Assembly: GCF_024543085.1 (NCBI RefSeq) | Contig: NZ_JANHNZ010000002.1 | Coordinates: forward strand, 1-64,000 | Direction: 5' to 3' | Length of the DNA stretch: 64,000 nt | From: Granulicatella seriolae | GTDB lineage: Bacteria; Bacillota; Bacilli; Lactobacillales; Aerococcaceae | Shown: positions 1 to 8,736 of the stretch, piece by piece | How positions within the stretch are numbered: the first letter of the stretch is position 1 | How the letters are laid out: every line of letters begins with the position of its first letter | Notes under the pieces: model-generated | Seen by the model: the letters and a program-made list of their open reading frames with translations, nothing else | What the model was told of the DNA's origin: nothing | The model's database searches: none | Position numbers and translations under genes: made by a program

Positions 1-124
1 GTTACTCACCCGTTCGCCGCTAAGTTACAAGAGATGCAAGCATCTCTTGTAACTCCGCTCGACTTGCATGTATTAGGCACGCCGCCAGCGTTCGTCCTGA
101 GCCAGGATCAAACTCTCATGATAG
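1..124 (-). rRNA. 16S ribosomal RNA, 5' end only
   Basis: Read on the minus strand, positions 116-106 give the universal AGAGTTTGATC box, followed by the conserved start of bacterial 16S and a variable V1 hairpin, and the gene runs off the left edge of the window. The mature 5' end is placed about eight bases before the box by analogy with other 16S genes, so position 124 is an estimate. The V1 loop differs from that of Streptococcus and fits other Lactobacillales, but 124 bases are too few to name a genus. Confidence 0.97.
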
Positions 125-280
125 TGGAATGTTGCCATTCCTCATGAGCCATTTTGAATAGCTCGTTTTTTGTCTTTGCTGACTTATTGTTTTTGTTTTC
201 TATGGTTGCCCATAAAAACAAGAAATTGTTTAGTTTTCTTCATCTCTTTGATGAAGTTCCCTACACATTTGGTTTGTCTT

Positions 281-304
281 CTTTGTTCAGTTTTCAAAGG
301 TCAA
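281..304 (-). promoter_or_regulatory. rRNA leader boxA-like antitermination site
   Basis: The minus strand of the 16S leader reads CCTTTGAAAACTGAACAAAG. This matches the CTTTGAAAACTG block usual in rrn leaders of Firmicutes, where it serves Nus-factor antitermination. It lies between promoter P2 and the 16S start. The match is by eye and the function is inferred from the family. Confidence 0.4.
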
Positions 305-335
305 TGTCTTTCGTTGTCGTTTTGACAACTTCTAT

Positions 336-364
336 ATATTATCACCGTCTCTGTTACATGTCAA
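336..364 (-). promoter_or_regulatory. rRNA promoter P2
   Basis: The minus strand has a perfect -35 TTGACA (364-359), a 17-base spacer and a -10 TAATAT (341-336), about 210 bases before the 16S gene. The consensus quality and the tandem arrangement with P1 are typical of rRNA operon promoters. Confidence 0.8.
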
Positions 365-453
365 CAAGTTTTTGAAGTTTTTTTATTTTATTTTTAAAAA
401 ATAAAAGCGCTTCATTTATCTATAACTCGTGCTTCAACTAAAACAGTAGAGTT

Positions 454-483
454 AGAATACCATACACTCAATTCTATTGTCAA
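454..483 (-). promoter_or_regulatory. rRNA promoter P1
   Basis: The minus strand has -35 TTGACA (483-478), an 18-base spacer and -10 TATTCT (459-454), upstream of P2 and on the same strand. The very AT-rich sequence behind it could act as an UP element. It is the weaker of the pair because of the longer spacer and imperfect -10. Confidence 0.6.
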
Positions 484-570
484 TTGATATTAGTAAAAAT
501 TTTTCACTTTTTCATATTTTTGTTAAAGCACATATATTTCCTTTAGTTTTCGTGTTTTATTTCCTAATAA

Positions 571-618
571 AAAACAAACCGACTATGTGCTTGTTTAACA
601 ACACAGTCGGTTTGTTTT
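571..618 (-). terminator. Rho-independent terminator of pgi
   Basis: A 14-bp stem (571-584 with 605-618, AAAACAAACCGACT and its complement) encloses a 20-base loop and ends in a T-run on the minus strand, nine bases after the pgi stop. It is A-rich on the other arm and so could also work in the opposite direction. Confidence 0.85.
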
Positions 619-626
619 AAATGATA

Positions 627-1973
627 TTATAGTCTTTCATTTAGCTCTTTGGCTAAATCTTCAAATCCTGGTTTTCCTAATAGAGCAAACATATTCTTCT
701 TATACGCTTCTACCCCAGGTTGGTCAAATGGGTTAACACCATTTAGATAACCTGAAATTCCTACAGCGATTTCGAAGAAGTACATTAGGTAACCTAGTGT
801 ATAGGCGTCCATCTCTGGAATGGTGATTAATAGGTTTGGTACTCCACCGTCTGTATGAGCTAATAGGGTTCCTTGGTAAGCTTTTGTGTTTACGAAATCC
901 ATTTCTTTTCCTTGTAGGTAGCCTAAGCCGTCTAGGTCTTCTGCTTCTTCTGGAATTAGAATGTCTGCATTCGGTTTTTCTACTTTAATAACAGTTTCAA
1001 AAAGGTTTCTTCTGCCTTCTTGAATGTATTGTCCTAATGAGTGTAAATCAGTCGAGAAGTTAGCACTTGATGGGTAGATTCCTTTTTGATCTTTCCCTTC
1101 AGATTCGCCAAATAATTGTTTCCACCACTCAGAAAAGTATTGCAAAGTTGGCTCATAGTTAATGAGCAATTCTGTCACTTTACCTTTGCGGTAGAGGATA
1201 TTACGGATTGCTGCATATTGATAAGCTTGGTTGCTTGCTAAATCTGGATTACTATAGTCATCCATGGCAGCTGCCGCACCTGCCATTAAGGCATCAATAT
1301 CAGCACCTGTAACTGCAATTGGCAATAATCCAACTGGTGTTAAAACAGTGAAGCGTCCACCGACATCATCTGGAATAACGAATGTTTGGTAGCCTGCCAC
1401 ATCTGCTTCGCTCTTCAAGGCGCCTCTAGCGCGGTCAGTTGTTGCATAAATACGTTTAACGGCTCCTTCTTTACCGTACTTCTTAATCAGTAGATCTTTG
1501 AAGACACGGAAAGCAATAGCTGGTTCTGTAGTTGTTCCTGATTTTGAAATTACATTAACTGAAAAATCACGGTCTCCAATGAGTTGGATTAAATCATGTA
1601 AGTAAGTTGAACTAATGCTGTTTCCTGCAAACAATACTTGAGGTGTTTTTCTTTCGCTTGCTGGCAAATGATTATAGAAAGCGTTGTTTAAGAATTCAAT
1701 GGCTGCACGAGCTCCTAGGTAAGAGCCACCAATTCCGATAACAACTAATACTTCTGAATCGCTTTGAATTTGTTTAGCTGCTGCTTTAATTCTAGCAAAC
1801 TCTTCTTTGTCGTAGTCTTTTGGAAGTTGTACCCATCCAGTAAAATCATTTCCTGCACCAGTTCCGTTGCGTAAGTCCTTGTCGACTGCAGTTACTTGGC
1901 TTTGTAGATAATCCACCTCGTGTTGGTCAAAAAAACTTAATGCTTTCGAATAGTCAAATGTAATATGTGGCAT
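627..1973 (-). CDS. pgi: Glucose-6-phosphate isomerase
   Basis: This cytosolic enzyme interconverts glucose 6-phosphate and fructose 6-phosphate in glycolysis. The 448-residue length is normal for the Gram-positive form. The first sugar-isomerase half carries [11 protein letters not shown] (about residues 80-90) and the phosphate-binding [10 protein letters not shown] (about 143-152). A long conserved C-terminal half follows. The start is supported by a GGAGGA site (minus strand) just before the ATG. It is transcribed alone, away from the rRNA promoters, and ends at a strong hairpin. Assignment is by family sequence and is very secure. Confidence 0.97.
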   Translation of the reverse strand: MPHITFDYSKALSFFDQHEVDYLQSQVTAVDKDLRNGTGAGNDFTGWVQLPKDYDKEEFARIKAAAKQIQSDSEVLVVIGIGGSYLGARAAIEFLNNAFYNHLPASERKTPQVLFAGNSISSTYLHDLIQLIGDRDFSVNVISKSGTTTEPAIAFRVFKDLLIKKYGKEGAVKRIYATTDRARGALKSEADVAGYQTFVIPDDVGGRFTVLTPVGLLPIAVTGADIDALMAGAAAAMDDYSNPDLASNQAYQYAAIRNILYRKGKVTELLINYEPTLQYFSEWWKQLFGESEGKDQKGIYPSSANFSTDLHSLGQYIQEGRRNLFETVIKVEKPNADILIPEEAEDLDGLGYLQGKEMDFVNTKAYQGTLLAHTDGGVPNLLITIPEMDAYTLGYLMYFFEIAVGISGYLNGVNPFDQPGVEAYKKNMFALLGKPGFEDLAKELNERL

Positions 1974-2072
1974 AATGAGTTCCTCCTAAATTTATTGAAT
2001 CATATCTTATATCTCTATCTTGTTCTATTATACGGTAAATCATTTAAAATGTCTTTCACAATAGCCTGCCAT

Positions 2073-2459
2073 TTAGAAAAAGGGTACCCCTGAAATATCA
2101 AACTGGTCTATTTGATCCTTCACGTCATTGTAATTCGAAAAGACATATTCTTGGTTATTGACTAAATTAGTTGGCATTTCTAACACATGCTCTTTCACGA
2201 TGAAAACATATACGGGCATAGCTGACTCTTCTAGTTTGACAGATTTTAAATCAGCTAGCCGTAATTCATCTGCTTGAACATCTACTATAGAAAGAATCAT
2301 TTTTAAACTGACTGCTAATGCTGTGAAATCATCTTGGCGTTCGCATACAGCAAAATAGGGAGCCGTATTGTCTTTAGTTGTTAATACAAAAACCTCTTCT
2401 TGGCTTGTTTGACACACTACTGTTCCTGCAACCATTCCTCTACTTGTTGCAAGTCCCAT
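2073..2459 (-). CDS. Conserved hypothetical protein
   Basis: This 128-residue soluble protein has no signal peptide or membrane segment, and I do not recognise its family. The start ATG follows GGAGGAG at good distance. It lies 17 bases after the S1-domain gene on the same strand and is probably cotranscribed with it, which hints at a housekeeping or RNA-related role, but that is only context. The C-terminal end has several aromatic residues (VFSNYNDV, ISGVPFF). No catalytic motif is apparent. Confidence 0.7.
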   Translation of the reverse strand: MGLATSRGMVAGTVVCQTSQEEVFVLTTKDNTAPYFAVCERQDDFTALAVSLKMILSIVDVQADELRLADLKSVKLEESAMPVYVFIVKEHVLEMPTNLVNNQEYVFSNYNDVKDQIDQFDISGVPFF

Positions 2460-2476
2460 AAAATCTCCTCCATTTA

Positions 2477-2863
2477 TTATTTCTTGCGTTCTTCCACAAA
2501 GACATGTTTAGCTTCATCAATCCATTTAGGAAGGATTTGTGCTAAGGAAGCAAATCCTATTGACGGTGTATATCTTTTCTTAGCTCGTTTACGGTATCCT
2601 TCTTGACCACACGGTTCCACTGGCTCTAAAGCTCTAATGGATAGACTAATCTTATTGGTATATTCGTCAATATCTATCACCTTGGCAACCACCGTATCTC
2701 CTACAGAGACGAATTCTTTTAAATTATCCATGTAGCCGTGTTTACACTCTGAGATATGGACCAACCCTTGTGTATGGGCATCAAGGGATACGAAGACACC
2801 ATATGTTTGGATGCCGGTGACATTACCTTCAATAATATCGCCTATTCGATAGTGTTTATCCAT
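2477..2863 (-). CDS. S1-domain RNA-binding protein, YugI / general stress protein 13 type
   Basis: This 128-residue protein has an N-terminal S1 (OB-fold) RNA-binding domain over roughly residues 5-75. The usual S1 marks are visible: GDIIEGNVTGIQTYGVFVSL, then GLVHISE and KVIDIDEYTNKISLSIRA. The rest is a short basic tail. Homologues of this size in Firmicutes (YugI/GSP13, CvfD) bind ribosomes or mRNA and affect translation of stress or virulence genes. The ATG follows AAGGAAAGGAG. It sits between the cyclophilin gene and a hypothetical gene, all on the minus strand, which suggests one operon. Confidence 0.88.
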   Translation of the reverse strand: MDKHYRIGDIIEGNVTGIQTYGVFVSLDAHTQGLVHISECKHGYMDNLKEFVSVGDTVVAKVIDIDEYTNKISLSIRALEPVEPCGQEGYRKRAKKRYTPSIGFASLAQILPKWIDEAKHVFVEERKK

Positions 2864-2899
2864 AGAATACAGCGCTCCTTTCCTTTTGCTATTGGTTTA

Positions 2900-3493
2900 T
2901 TATTCGGATATAACGTCGATAGATTCAATAACAATGTCTTCTTTTGGTTTGTCACGTCCATCTTTATCCGCTTGTTCAATAGCATAAACCACATCCATGC
3001 CATCAACTACTTGACCAAAAACAGTATGACGATTGTCTAACCATGGTGTACCTCCGCCCTTTGCGTAGGCTTCTACAATAGCTTCTGGCCATCCACCATC
3101 TTTTAATTGTTGTAACATTTGTGCTGGAACTTGTTTAGCTGTAACAATAAAAAATTGGCTACCATTGGTATTTGGGCCTGCATTTGCCATGGAGAGAGCG
3201 CCCTTTAGATTAAAAGCTTCTAGTGAAAATTCATCTGCAAAGCTCTTGCCCCAAATTGACTCACCACCCATACCAGTGCCGGTTGGATCTCCACCTTGAA
3301 TCATAAAGTCTTCAATGACACGGTGGAAAATGATACCATTGTAGTAGCCGTTTTTAGCGTGTGTTAAAAAGTTTTCAACTGTTTTGGGTGCTATCTCTGG
3401 AAATAGTGCAATTTTGATATCCCCTTTATTGGTTTTCATGAGCACCAATGGATGTTTTGAGCTTGTTTCTTGTAACTGTGGAAAAGTAGTCAT
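2900..3493 (-). CDS. Cyclophilin-type peptidyl-prolyl cis-trans isomerase
   Basis: This 197-residue cytoplasmic cyclophilin speeds proline isomerisation during folding. The family core is clear: [38 protein letters not shown] (active-site Arg and Gln), then [15 protein letters not shown] and the [14 protein letters not shown] end. There is no signal peptide, so it is a PpiB-like intracellular form rather than a lipoprotein. It starts after an AAGGAGATAACT site and is likely the first gene of a three-gene minus-strand group. It is divergent from the YuiD-type gene. Confidence 0.93.
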   Translation of the reverse strand: MTTFPQLQETSSKHPLVLMKTNKGDIKIALFPEIAPKTVENFLTHAKNGYYNGIIFHRVIEDFMIQGGDPTGTGMGGESIWGKSFADEFSLEAFNLKGALSMANAGPNTNGSQFFIVTAKQVPAQMLQQLKDGGWPEAIVEAYAKGGGTPWLDNRHTVFGQVVDGMDVVYAIEQADKDGRDKPKEDIVIESIDVISE

Positions 3494-3665
3494 AGTTATC
3501 TCCTTCGTTTTCTTAGTTTATATACAGTGTTATTTAACCACATACCGCCATTTATTTCTAGCGTAACAAATTTAATTTTTAAATTTAGGTATTCTTTTAG
3601 GGTAAATTTGCCATTTCGTGGTATAGTAGGAGTGGATATTCTTAAAGTGAAAGGTGTTTCATCTT

Positions 3666-4166
3666 ATGACTCTATTACTTAATTACCCTTTAATTGCAGC
3701 CTTAGTAGCTATCGTCTTTGCTCAGGTCATCAAATTTCCCATAGCTTACTTTACCAAAGAGAAGCGAGCATCTATTTCTATCGTTACATCTACAGGTGGC
3801 ATGCCCAGCTCCCACTCGGCAGCAGTTAGTGCATTAATCACTGCTTTGGTACTGGACTATGGTTTTGCTTCCCCCTTTGTAGCTATCGCGACAACGTTTG
3901 GTGTTATTGTCATGTTCGACTCAATGGGCGTTCGTAGACAAAGTGGCGAACAAGGGATCTTACTAGCCTACCTTTATGAAGAGCACTTAAAAAATGGCGG
4001 ACAACCCATCCCAGACATCACCATTGATGAGGAACTCACGGAGAGTGTCTTTGACAAACCGGGTAATCTCATTGTCAAAAAATACTTAGGCCACAAACCT
4101 TTGGAGGTTGTTGCCGGTACCTTAACTGGAATCATGGTAGCCTTCTTTTTACGAGGCTTTTTCTAA
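3666..4166 (+). CDS. Divergent PAP2 family membrane protein (DUF212, YuiD type)
   Basis: This 166-residue membrane protein has hydrophobic segments near residues 8-28, 55-75, 80-100 and the C-terminus. The motif GGMPSSHSAAVSAL matches the acid-phosphatase/vanadium-haloperoxidase-like core of DUF212 proteins, whose biochemical role is not settled. I prefer the ATG at 3666, because AAAGG lies about ten bases before it. A GTG twelve bases upstream overlaps that site. It is followed 33 bases later by the ferredoxin-NADP reductase gene, so these are probably one operon. Confidence 0.85.
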   Translation: MTLLLNYPLIAALVAIVFAQVIKFPIAYFTKEKRASISIVTSTGGMPSSHSAAVSALITALVLDYGFASPFVAIATTFGVIVMFDSMGVRRQSGEQGILLAYLYEEHLKNGGQPIPDITIDEELTESVFDKPGNLIVKKYLGHKPLEVVAGTLTGIMVAFFLRGFF

Positions 4167-4199
4167 ACATACTCTACAACCAATCTTGGAGGATTTATC

Positions 4200-5198
4200 T
4201 TGAACAACTTAAACAATGATATATATGATATAACAATCATTGGCGGTGGACCAGTTGGGCTATTCACCGCCTTTTATGCGGGATTAAGACAGGCAAAAGT
4301 AAAAATCATCGAGAGCCTACCTCAACTAGGAGGACAACCCGGCATGCTCTATCCTGAAAAGACCATCTATGATATCCCCGCTTACCCAGAAGTGTTAGCC
4401 GGAACTCTGATTTCTAATCTAAAAAAACAACTAGCCCGCTTTGAAGATACAACCATCTGCTTGGGCGAAGAGGCCTTTCAACTCCAAAAAAATGATGATG
4501 GTATCTTCGAAATCACCACTCCCAAAGCTACCCACTACTCCAAAGCCGTCATCATCGCTTGTGGAAATGGTGCCTTCAGACCGAGAAAACTTGAAATTGA
4601 GAATGCTGAACTTTATGAATCTAGCAATCTTCATTATTTCGTGAACAATCTTGAGCAATTCAGGGATCGAACCGTTGCCATCTGTGGTGGTGGAGATTCT
4701 GCCGTCGACTGGGCACTAACGTTGGAACCGATAGCCAAAAAAGTAATTGTCGTTCATAGACGTAACCAGTTTCGTGCCCAAGAGCACAGTGTTGCCCAAA
4801 TGCAAAATTCTTCCATTAAAGTATTGACACCCTATGTTCCCCTTCGTGTCAATGGTGATGGCAAAAAGCTACATTCGGTGACCTTTAAAGAAGCTCGTGG
4901 AGAGCACGAAGAAGAGTTGGCACTAGATGATTTTTTAGTCAATTACGGCTTCTCCTCTTCCATTGGTTCTATGAAAACATGGGGCTTCATAGTTGAACGA
5001 AACTCTATTTTAACCAATAGTAAGATGGAAACGACACTTGAGGGCGTCTATGCCGTTGGAGATATTGCCACCTATTCTGGCAAAGTCAAGGTGATAGCCA
5101 CTGGATTTGGTGAGGCACCGACAGCCGTCAACAATGCCATGGCCTATATCAATCCCGACCAACGCGTCCAACCAATGCATTCAACCTCAATTTTTTAG
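4200..5198 (+). CDS. Ferredoxin/flavodoxin-NADP+ reductase, thioredoxin-reductase-like (YumC type)
   Basis: This 332-residue FAD/NAD(P)H oxidoreductase has an N-terminal FAD-binding GGGPVGLFTAFYAG, an NADP-binding GGGDSAVDWA near residue 160 and the late FAD contact GVYAVGDIATY. It lacks the redox-active CxxC pair of true thioredoxin reductase, which marks the YumC-type ferredoxin-NADP reductases. These pass electrons from NADPH to ferredoxin or flavodoxin. The start is TTG, chosen because GGAGG lies at the right distance and no better ATG exists. It forms a plus-strand run with the DUF212 and PgpA-like genes. Confidence 0.93.
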   Translation: MNNLNNDIYDITIIGGGPVGLFTAFYAGLRQAKVKIIESLPQLGGQPGMLYPEKTIYDIPAYPEVLAGTLISNLKKQLARFEDTTICLGEEAFQLQKNDDGIFEITTPKATHYSKAVIIACGNGAFRPRKLEIENAELYESSNLHYFVNNLEQFRDRTVAICGGGDSAVDWALTLEPIAKKVIVVHRRNQFRAQEHSVAQMQNSSIKVLTPYVPLRVNGDGKKLHSVTFKEARGEHEEELALDDFLVNYGFSSSIGSMKTWGFIVERNSILTNSKMETTLEGVYAVGDIATYSGKVKVIATGFGEAPTAVNNAMAYINPDQRVQPMHSTSIF

Positions 5199-5236
5199 TC
5201 AACCACTATAACAAATAACCCTATTAGGAGGAACTT

Positions 5237-5740
5237 ATGAAAACAGAAACAGAACTACACAAGAGAGCCTTGGAACTACTAAAAGAACGTGGCATCAAAA
5301 TCGACGACATTGCCGAACTGGTCATGTTCTTACAAAATAAATATGTAAAAAATCTAACCTTAGAATTCTGCAAAGAGAATATCGAAGCGGTTTTGTTAAA
5401 ACGTGAAGTACAAAACGCTATCATCACAGGGATTGAGCTGGATATTTTAGCTGAACAAAACAAACTATCACAACCATTAAATGATATTCTAACAGAAGAT
5501 GAAGGCTTATATGGGCTAGATGAAATTCTTGCCTTATCTATTGTGAATGTATACGGCTCAATTGGCTTTACTAACTATGGTTACATTGATAAAGTAAAAC
5601 CTGGTATTTTACAAAAATTAAACGATAAAACAGATGAAGAATGTCATACTTTTTTAGATGATATTGTTGGTGCTATTGCAGCTGCTGCAGCTAGTCGTAT
5701 TGCCCACTCAGACCCAAACAAAAGTACTATTATGAAATAA
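5237..5740 (+). CDS. Phosphatidylglycerophosphatase A-like protein (YutG/PgpA family)
   Basis: This 167-residue protein has the conserved LYGLDEILALSIVNVYGSIG and DDIVGAIAAAAASRIAHS segments of the PgpA family. In this family acidic residues coordinate metal for dephosphorylating phosphatidylglycerol phosphate in lipid synthesis. Short Gram-positive members such as YutG are soluble or peripheral, and their substrate is less certain. An AGGAGGA site precedes the ATG. It ends the plus-strand group that begins at 3666. Downstream lies a palindromic repeat that may terminate transcription. Confidence 0.85.
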   Translation: MKTETELHKRALELLKERGIKIDDIAELVMFLQNKYVKNLTLEFCKENIEAVLLKREVQNAIITGIELDILAEQNKLSQPLNDILTEDEGLYGLDEILALSIVNVYGSIGFTNYGYIDKVKPGILQKLNDKTDEECHTFLDDIVGAIAAAAASRIAHSDPNKSTIMK

Positions 5741-5774
5741 GAAAAATATATTCTCCCACTCATTTATTACAAAC

Positions 5775-5916
5775 AAAAGAGTTTTGCGAAAACCTTATCA
5801 GAAATGAGGACGGTGGCACCGCCGACAGCATTGATCTCACTGGCTTAGCTGTACACCGTTATTTCTGATAAGGTTTTCGCAAAACTCTTTTATTTGTATA
5901 GCAGCCTGGACTTTTT
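5775..5916. repeat. Palindromic intergenic element, copy 1 (short core)
   Basis: Perfect 30-bp inverted arms (5775-5804 and 5862-5891) enclose a core with CGGTGGCACCG and CTCACTGGCTTAGCTGT. The core matches the longer copies near 10.8, 21.7 and 32.4 kb but lacks about 50 bp of their middle. The element ends with AGCAGCCTGGACTTTTT. It may form a strong cruciform or act as a bidirectional terminator after the PgpA-like gene. Confidence 0.85.
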
Positions 5917-6351
5917 CCCGACTTTTGCACTTGCAGAAAAAAATAAGTCGACAAACACCTACAGCCACAAGGGTTACACAAAATATAATCAATTAACACT
6001 TGTATATATATAGTAGTTTTGCTATAATGGTTAAATAAAAGTTTTGTATATAAATTTACTATTTTTTGATAAAAAAGCTAATTTATCATATGATTTTTGA
6101 TAAATTTATCCTATAAGAAATAAGTATTTATCAAATTTAGATGCATAAAATTATTATTTCATTTGAGAAAACAGAGTAATTTTGACTGAATACTATGCAA
6201 AAATATTGAAAATGAAATGAATTCCTCATTGATGACATTAAAAACTTGAAAAAACTGTATATATACTCTTAAAAAAATAAAAACACCACTAAAACCCTTT
6301 AGTAACAAGGGGTTTGGTGGTGTTTTCTTTCATTCAAGTGCAAAAGTCGGG
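5917..6351. mobile_element. MITE-like insertion with 17-bp terminal inverted repeats
   Basis: The left end CCCGACTTTTGCACTTG (5917-5933) is the exact reverse complement of the right end at 6335-6351. The 435-bp body is AT-rich and has no open frame of note. It is flanked by two identical 46-bp sequences (5871-5916 and 6352-6397), which are the right arm of the palindromic element it interrupts. It has the look of a non-autonomous element, and the transposase source is not in the window. The 46-bp flank is far longer than usual target duplications. Confidence 0.65.
6279..6326. terminator. Hairpin with terminator form inside the MITE
   Basis: AAAACACCACTAAAACCC pairs with GGGTTTGGTGGTGTTTT across a short loop, with a T-rich tail on the plus strand and an A-rich lead that gives a T-run on the minus strand. 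It may stop transcription leaving the MITE or the neighbouring genes. It lies close to the right terminal repeat. Confidence 0.6.
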
Positions 6352-6457
6352 AGGTTTTCGCAAAACTCTTTTATTTGTATAGCAGCCTGGACTTTTTGCC
6401 CAACTCCGATGCCACCGTTATAATTTGTGATTCTTTTCTGGGACTACTAACTTTAGT

Positions 6458-7096
6458 TCATTGTCTTGGTTTCAAGCTATTTTTAATGGCTGTATGGGCT
6501 AGGAAGAGGCCAAGCATTAACAGAATAAAAACTGCTGCAAAACAGACAAGGAAAAAGTCTTGTGGCAGTGCTGCAATGACAGGATCAGTCCTAACGTCAA
6601 AAATCCATGCATCATTATTAAAGAAGACCTTGTGGAAGAAGACAAATAATGGGTCAAAGAAGAAGGCCACCATGGTTAAAACCACGAACGGAAGCATGAG
6701 TAACAGTTTTAAGGGATTGAGCAAAAGCCATAACTTACCTTCTCTTTGAAGCCATTTTGCCCCATAGTATAAGATACCCAAAGTCACCACCACAACTACA
6801 TAATCAACCATAAACAGTCGTTTCACTTCATGAAAATGAAAAAGTCCCTGTTCAGAACTGGGAAAGTTGGTCATGACTAGTTGTGAAACCCATGGCTTAG
6901 TCAAATAATCCATCAGTTGCTGATAATTGTTTTCCAGTTGAAGCTTGGATAAACCAGTCATACTTTCAATATCAAACCAACCAATGGCCATACTGTATAG
7001 TGGTCGATAGAAAATGACAAATAAGATAGAAATACTCAAAATAAACAGGAACAAACTAATTGCGGTCAACCATTTTATCACTCTTGTTTTATTCAT
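6458..7096 (-). CDS. TIGR01906 / DUF1461 family integral membrane protein
   Basis: This 212-residue protein has about four to five hydrophobic segments, near residues 10-35, 115-130, 140-165 and 180-205. The charged loop between the first two contains FHEVKRLFMVD, a hallmark of the DUF1461 (TIGR01906) family, which is found in Firmicutes next to YutF/YutD genes. Function is unknown. I use the ATG at 7096, which overlaps the YutF stop by ATGA and has GGAG before it, rather than a GTG twelve bases upstream. Translational coupling with YutF is likely. Confidence 0.85.
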   Translation of the reverse strand: MNKTRVIKWLTAISLFLFILSISILFVIFYRPLYSMAIGWFDIESMTGLSKLQLENNYQQLMDYLTKPWVSQLVMTNFPSSEQGLFHFHEVKRLFMVDYVVVVVTLGILYYGAKWLQREGKLWLLLNPLKLLLMLPFVVLTMVAFFFDPLFVFFHKVFFNNDAWIFDVRTDPVIAALPQDFFLVCFAAVFILLMLGLFLAHTAIKNSLKPRQ

Positions 7097-7902
7097 CTCA
7101 AACTCCACTGACTTAGGTCTGTTATGACATGGGTGGGTTGTTTTTCTTTGCCTTTGATATCGTCAAGGGTTGAAAAACCAGTTAAGACCATCAATGTGTC
7201 CATACCGAAATCAATACCAGCTAAAATATCGGTTTGATAGTTGTCCCCTACCATGACTAGATCTTCTTTGCTTAACAAGGTTGCCTCTTCTTGGTTGGAC
7301 TGCAACATGTGGTTAAGTTTGTCTAACGCTCCCTGCATAATGATGGGGCTTGGCTTACCAATCATAATGGGTTCTGTTTGAGTAGCTGCACGTAAGAATG
7401 CCGTGATAGCTCCAGAACCTGGAACAAATCCTCGTTCCGTTGGCATGTTGGTGTCCCCATTGGTCACGATATAAGGCAGCCCCTCTCGAATAGCAAGGGT
7501 TGCTTTTTCTAACTTTTGATACGTTAACTCCCTGTCCAAGGCTTGCACAATAAAGTCAGGGTCTTGATCAACCACTTGGTAGCCAGCTAATTGGAGTTGT
7601 TCTTTTAAAGCTTTCTCTCCAATAACAAAGGCTTTTTGACCAGTAATATGCTCTTTAATATAGTCGGCAGTCGCAACACCACTGGTATAGACTAAATCAG
7701 GCAAAACAGTGATATGGTAATGGTTTGCCAAATTATCCGCCACTTCTTGTGGTGTCTTAGTGGCATTATTGGTCACAAATAAAAATGGAATCTCCTCCAG
7801 TTGAAGTCTTTCGATAAACTTCTCTGCACTTGGTATACGGTCCTTGCCCTTATAAATGGTGCCGTCTAAATCAATTAAATATGCTTTGTAGCGTAAGGTC
7901 AT
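7093..7902 (-). CDS. HAD-superfamily sugar phosphatase, YutF/NagD type (TIGR01457)
   Basis: This 269-residue HAD hydrolase has motif I DLDGTIYKG near residue 11, motif II in FVTNNAT, a cap domain with NGDTNMPTERG, motif III around IGKPSP and motif IV VGDNYQTDI. This layout is that of NagD/YutF phosphatases, which dephosphorylate small sugar phosphates or nucleotides in the cytosol. The ATG at 7902 follows TTGGAGGTAACA. An upstream TTG is less likely. It is embedded in the YunD-YutD-YutF-DUF1461 gene order common in Lactobacillales. Confidence 0.92.
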   Translation of the reverse strand: MTLRYKAYLIDLDGTIYKGKDRIPSAEKFIERLQLEEIPFLFVTNNATKTPQEVADNLANHYHITVLPDLVYTSGVATADYIKEHITGQKAFVIGEKALKEQLQLAGYQVVDQDPDFIVQALDRELTYQKLEKATLAIREGLPYIVTNGDTNMPTERGFVPGSGAITAFLRAATQTEPIMIGKPSPIIMQGALDKLNHMLQSNQEEATLLSKEDLVMVGDNYQTDILAGIDFGMDTLMVLTGFSTLDDIKGKEKQPTHVITDLSQWSLR

Positions 7903-7945
7903 TGTTACCTCCAAATTTTATTAAGCTCTATTACAGCTTAATTTT

Positions 7946-8692
7946 TTAGTCATTGGTTTGTCGAATTTCAAATCGTTTTTTAGGGTCTTTTTTTATATCT
8001 GGCTTTTGGATTTGTCCCTTCTTTTTTGAAGCAGGGACTTTTCGATGAGTTTTTACAGATACCTTTTCTTCATGGTTTTCTTTGATAGCAAATTGTTTTG
8101 CTGCATTAGCCGTCTTTTTATGGTGTTCTACCTCTGGTGCTGATTTCGTTGCTTTTTTATGTTTTTGAGTTTGGTTTACTTTAGCTTTTTGTCGTTTATT
8201 TTCTTGGTTTTGGTGTGGACGTTCTTGTTGAACAGTGGCTTTTTGTGCTGAATGTTGTTGACGTTGACGGCTTTTCTTGGAAAGGCTAGGTTCTGGAATT
8301 GGGTCTCCCTCTCGTTGAATAACAAAGTAGGCACAGCCAAAATTGCAGTATTCGTATAAATAATCTTGTAAGAATTGAATTTTTTTGTCCTGACCGCCAA
8401 AGTTGCTAGAGTTTTTATAAAATCCTTTGAGACGCAACTGGTCATAGCCCCAGTCTCCTACAATATAATCGTATTTATTCAAGACTTCATTGTATCGTCC
8501 ATTTAATGCATCCACTTGAAAAGCATCTTTGTGGTTGGACACCAAGCTATAATCGACTCCATTAATTTGGAGATGCGTCTCATCCAACATGACCACTAGC
8601 TTAGGCTCTGCCGGCTCCGTCTCTTGACTAAATTCTGTCAGAGCTATGGTCAACTCCTCTTCAATCGTCAAATTTTTTGTTTCATCTGTCAT
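7946..8692 (-). CDS. YutD-like protein (DUF1027) with long basic tail
   Basis: The 248-residue protein has the DUF1027 domain in about residues 35-150, including YNEVLNKYDYIVGDWGYDQLRLKGF and CNFGCAYFVIQREGDPIPEP. A Lys/Gln/Arg-rich, low-complexity tail of about 100 residues follows. The tail is probably disordered and may bind nucleic acid. YutD is conserved in Firmicutes but its function is not established. It is 44 bases from YutF and 45 from YunD, all on one strand, so cotranscription is likely. Confidence 0.88.
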   Translation of the reverse strand: MTDETKNLTIEEELTIALTEFSQETEPAEPKLVVMLDETHLQINGVDYSLVSNHKDAFQVDALNGRYNEVLNKYDYIVGDWGYDQLRLKGFYKNSSNFGGQDKKIQFLQDYLYEYCNFGCAYFVIQREGDPIPEPSLSKKSRQRQQHSAQKATVQQERPHQNQENKRQKAKVNQTQKHKKATKSAPEVEHHKKTANAAKQFAIKENHEEKVSVKTHRKVPASKKKGQIQKPDIKKDPKKRFEIRQTND

Positions 8693-8736
8693 TATGTCAC
8701 CTTTTTCTGTTAAATTTGTCCTAATAATTAGTTGTT

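Noticed and set aside
154-375. 73-residue frame upstream of the rRNA gene
   Set aside because: It lies on the opposite strand of the rRNA leader and covers promoter P2; no ribosome site, Phe/Ser-rich by chance.
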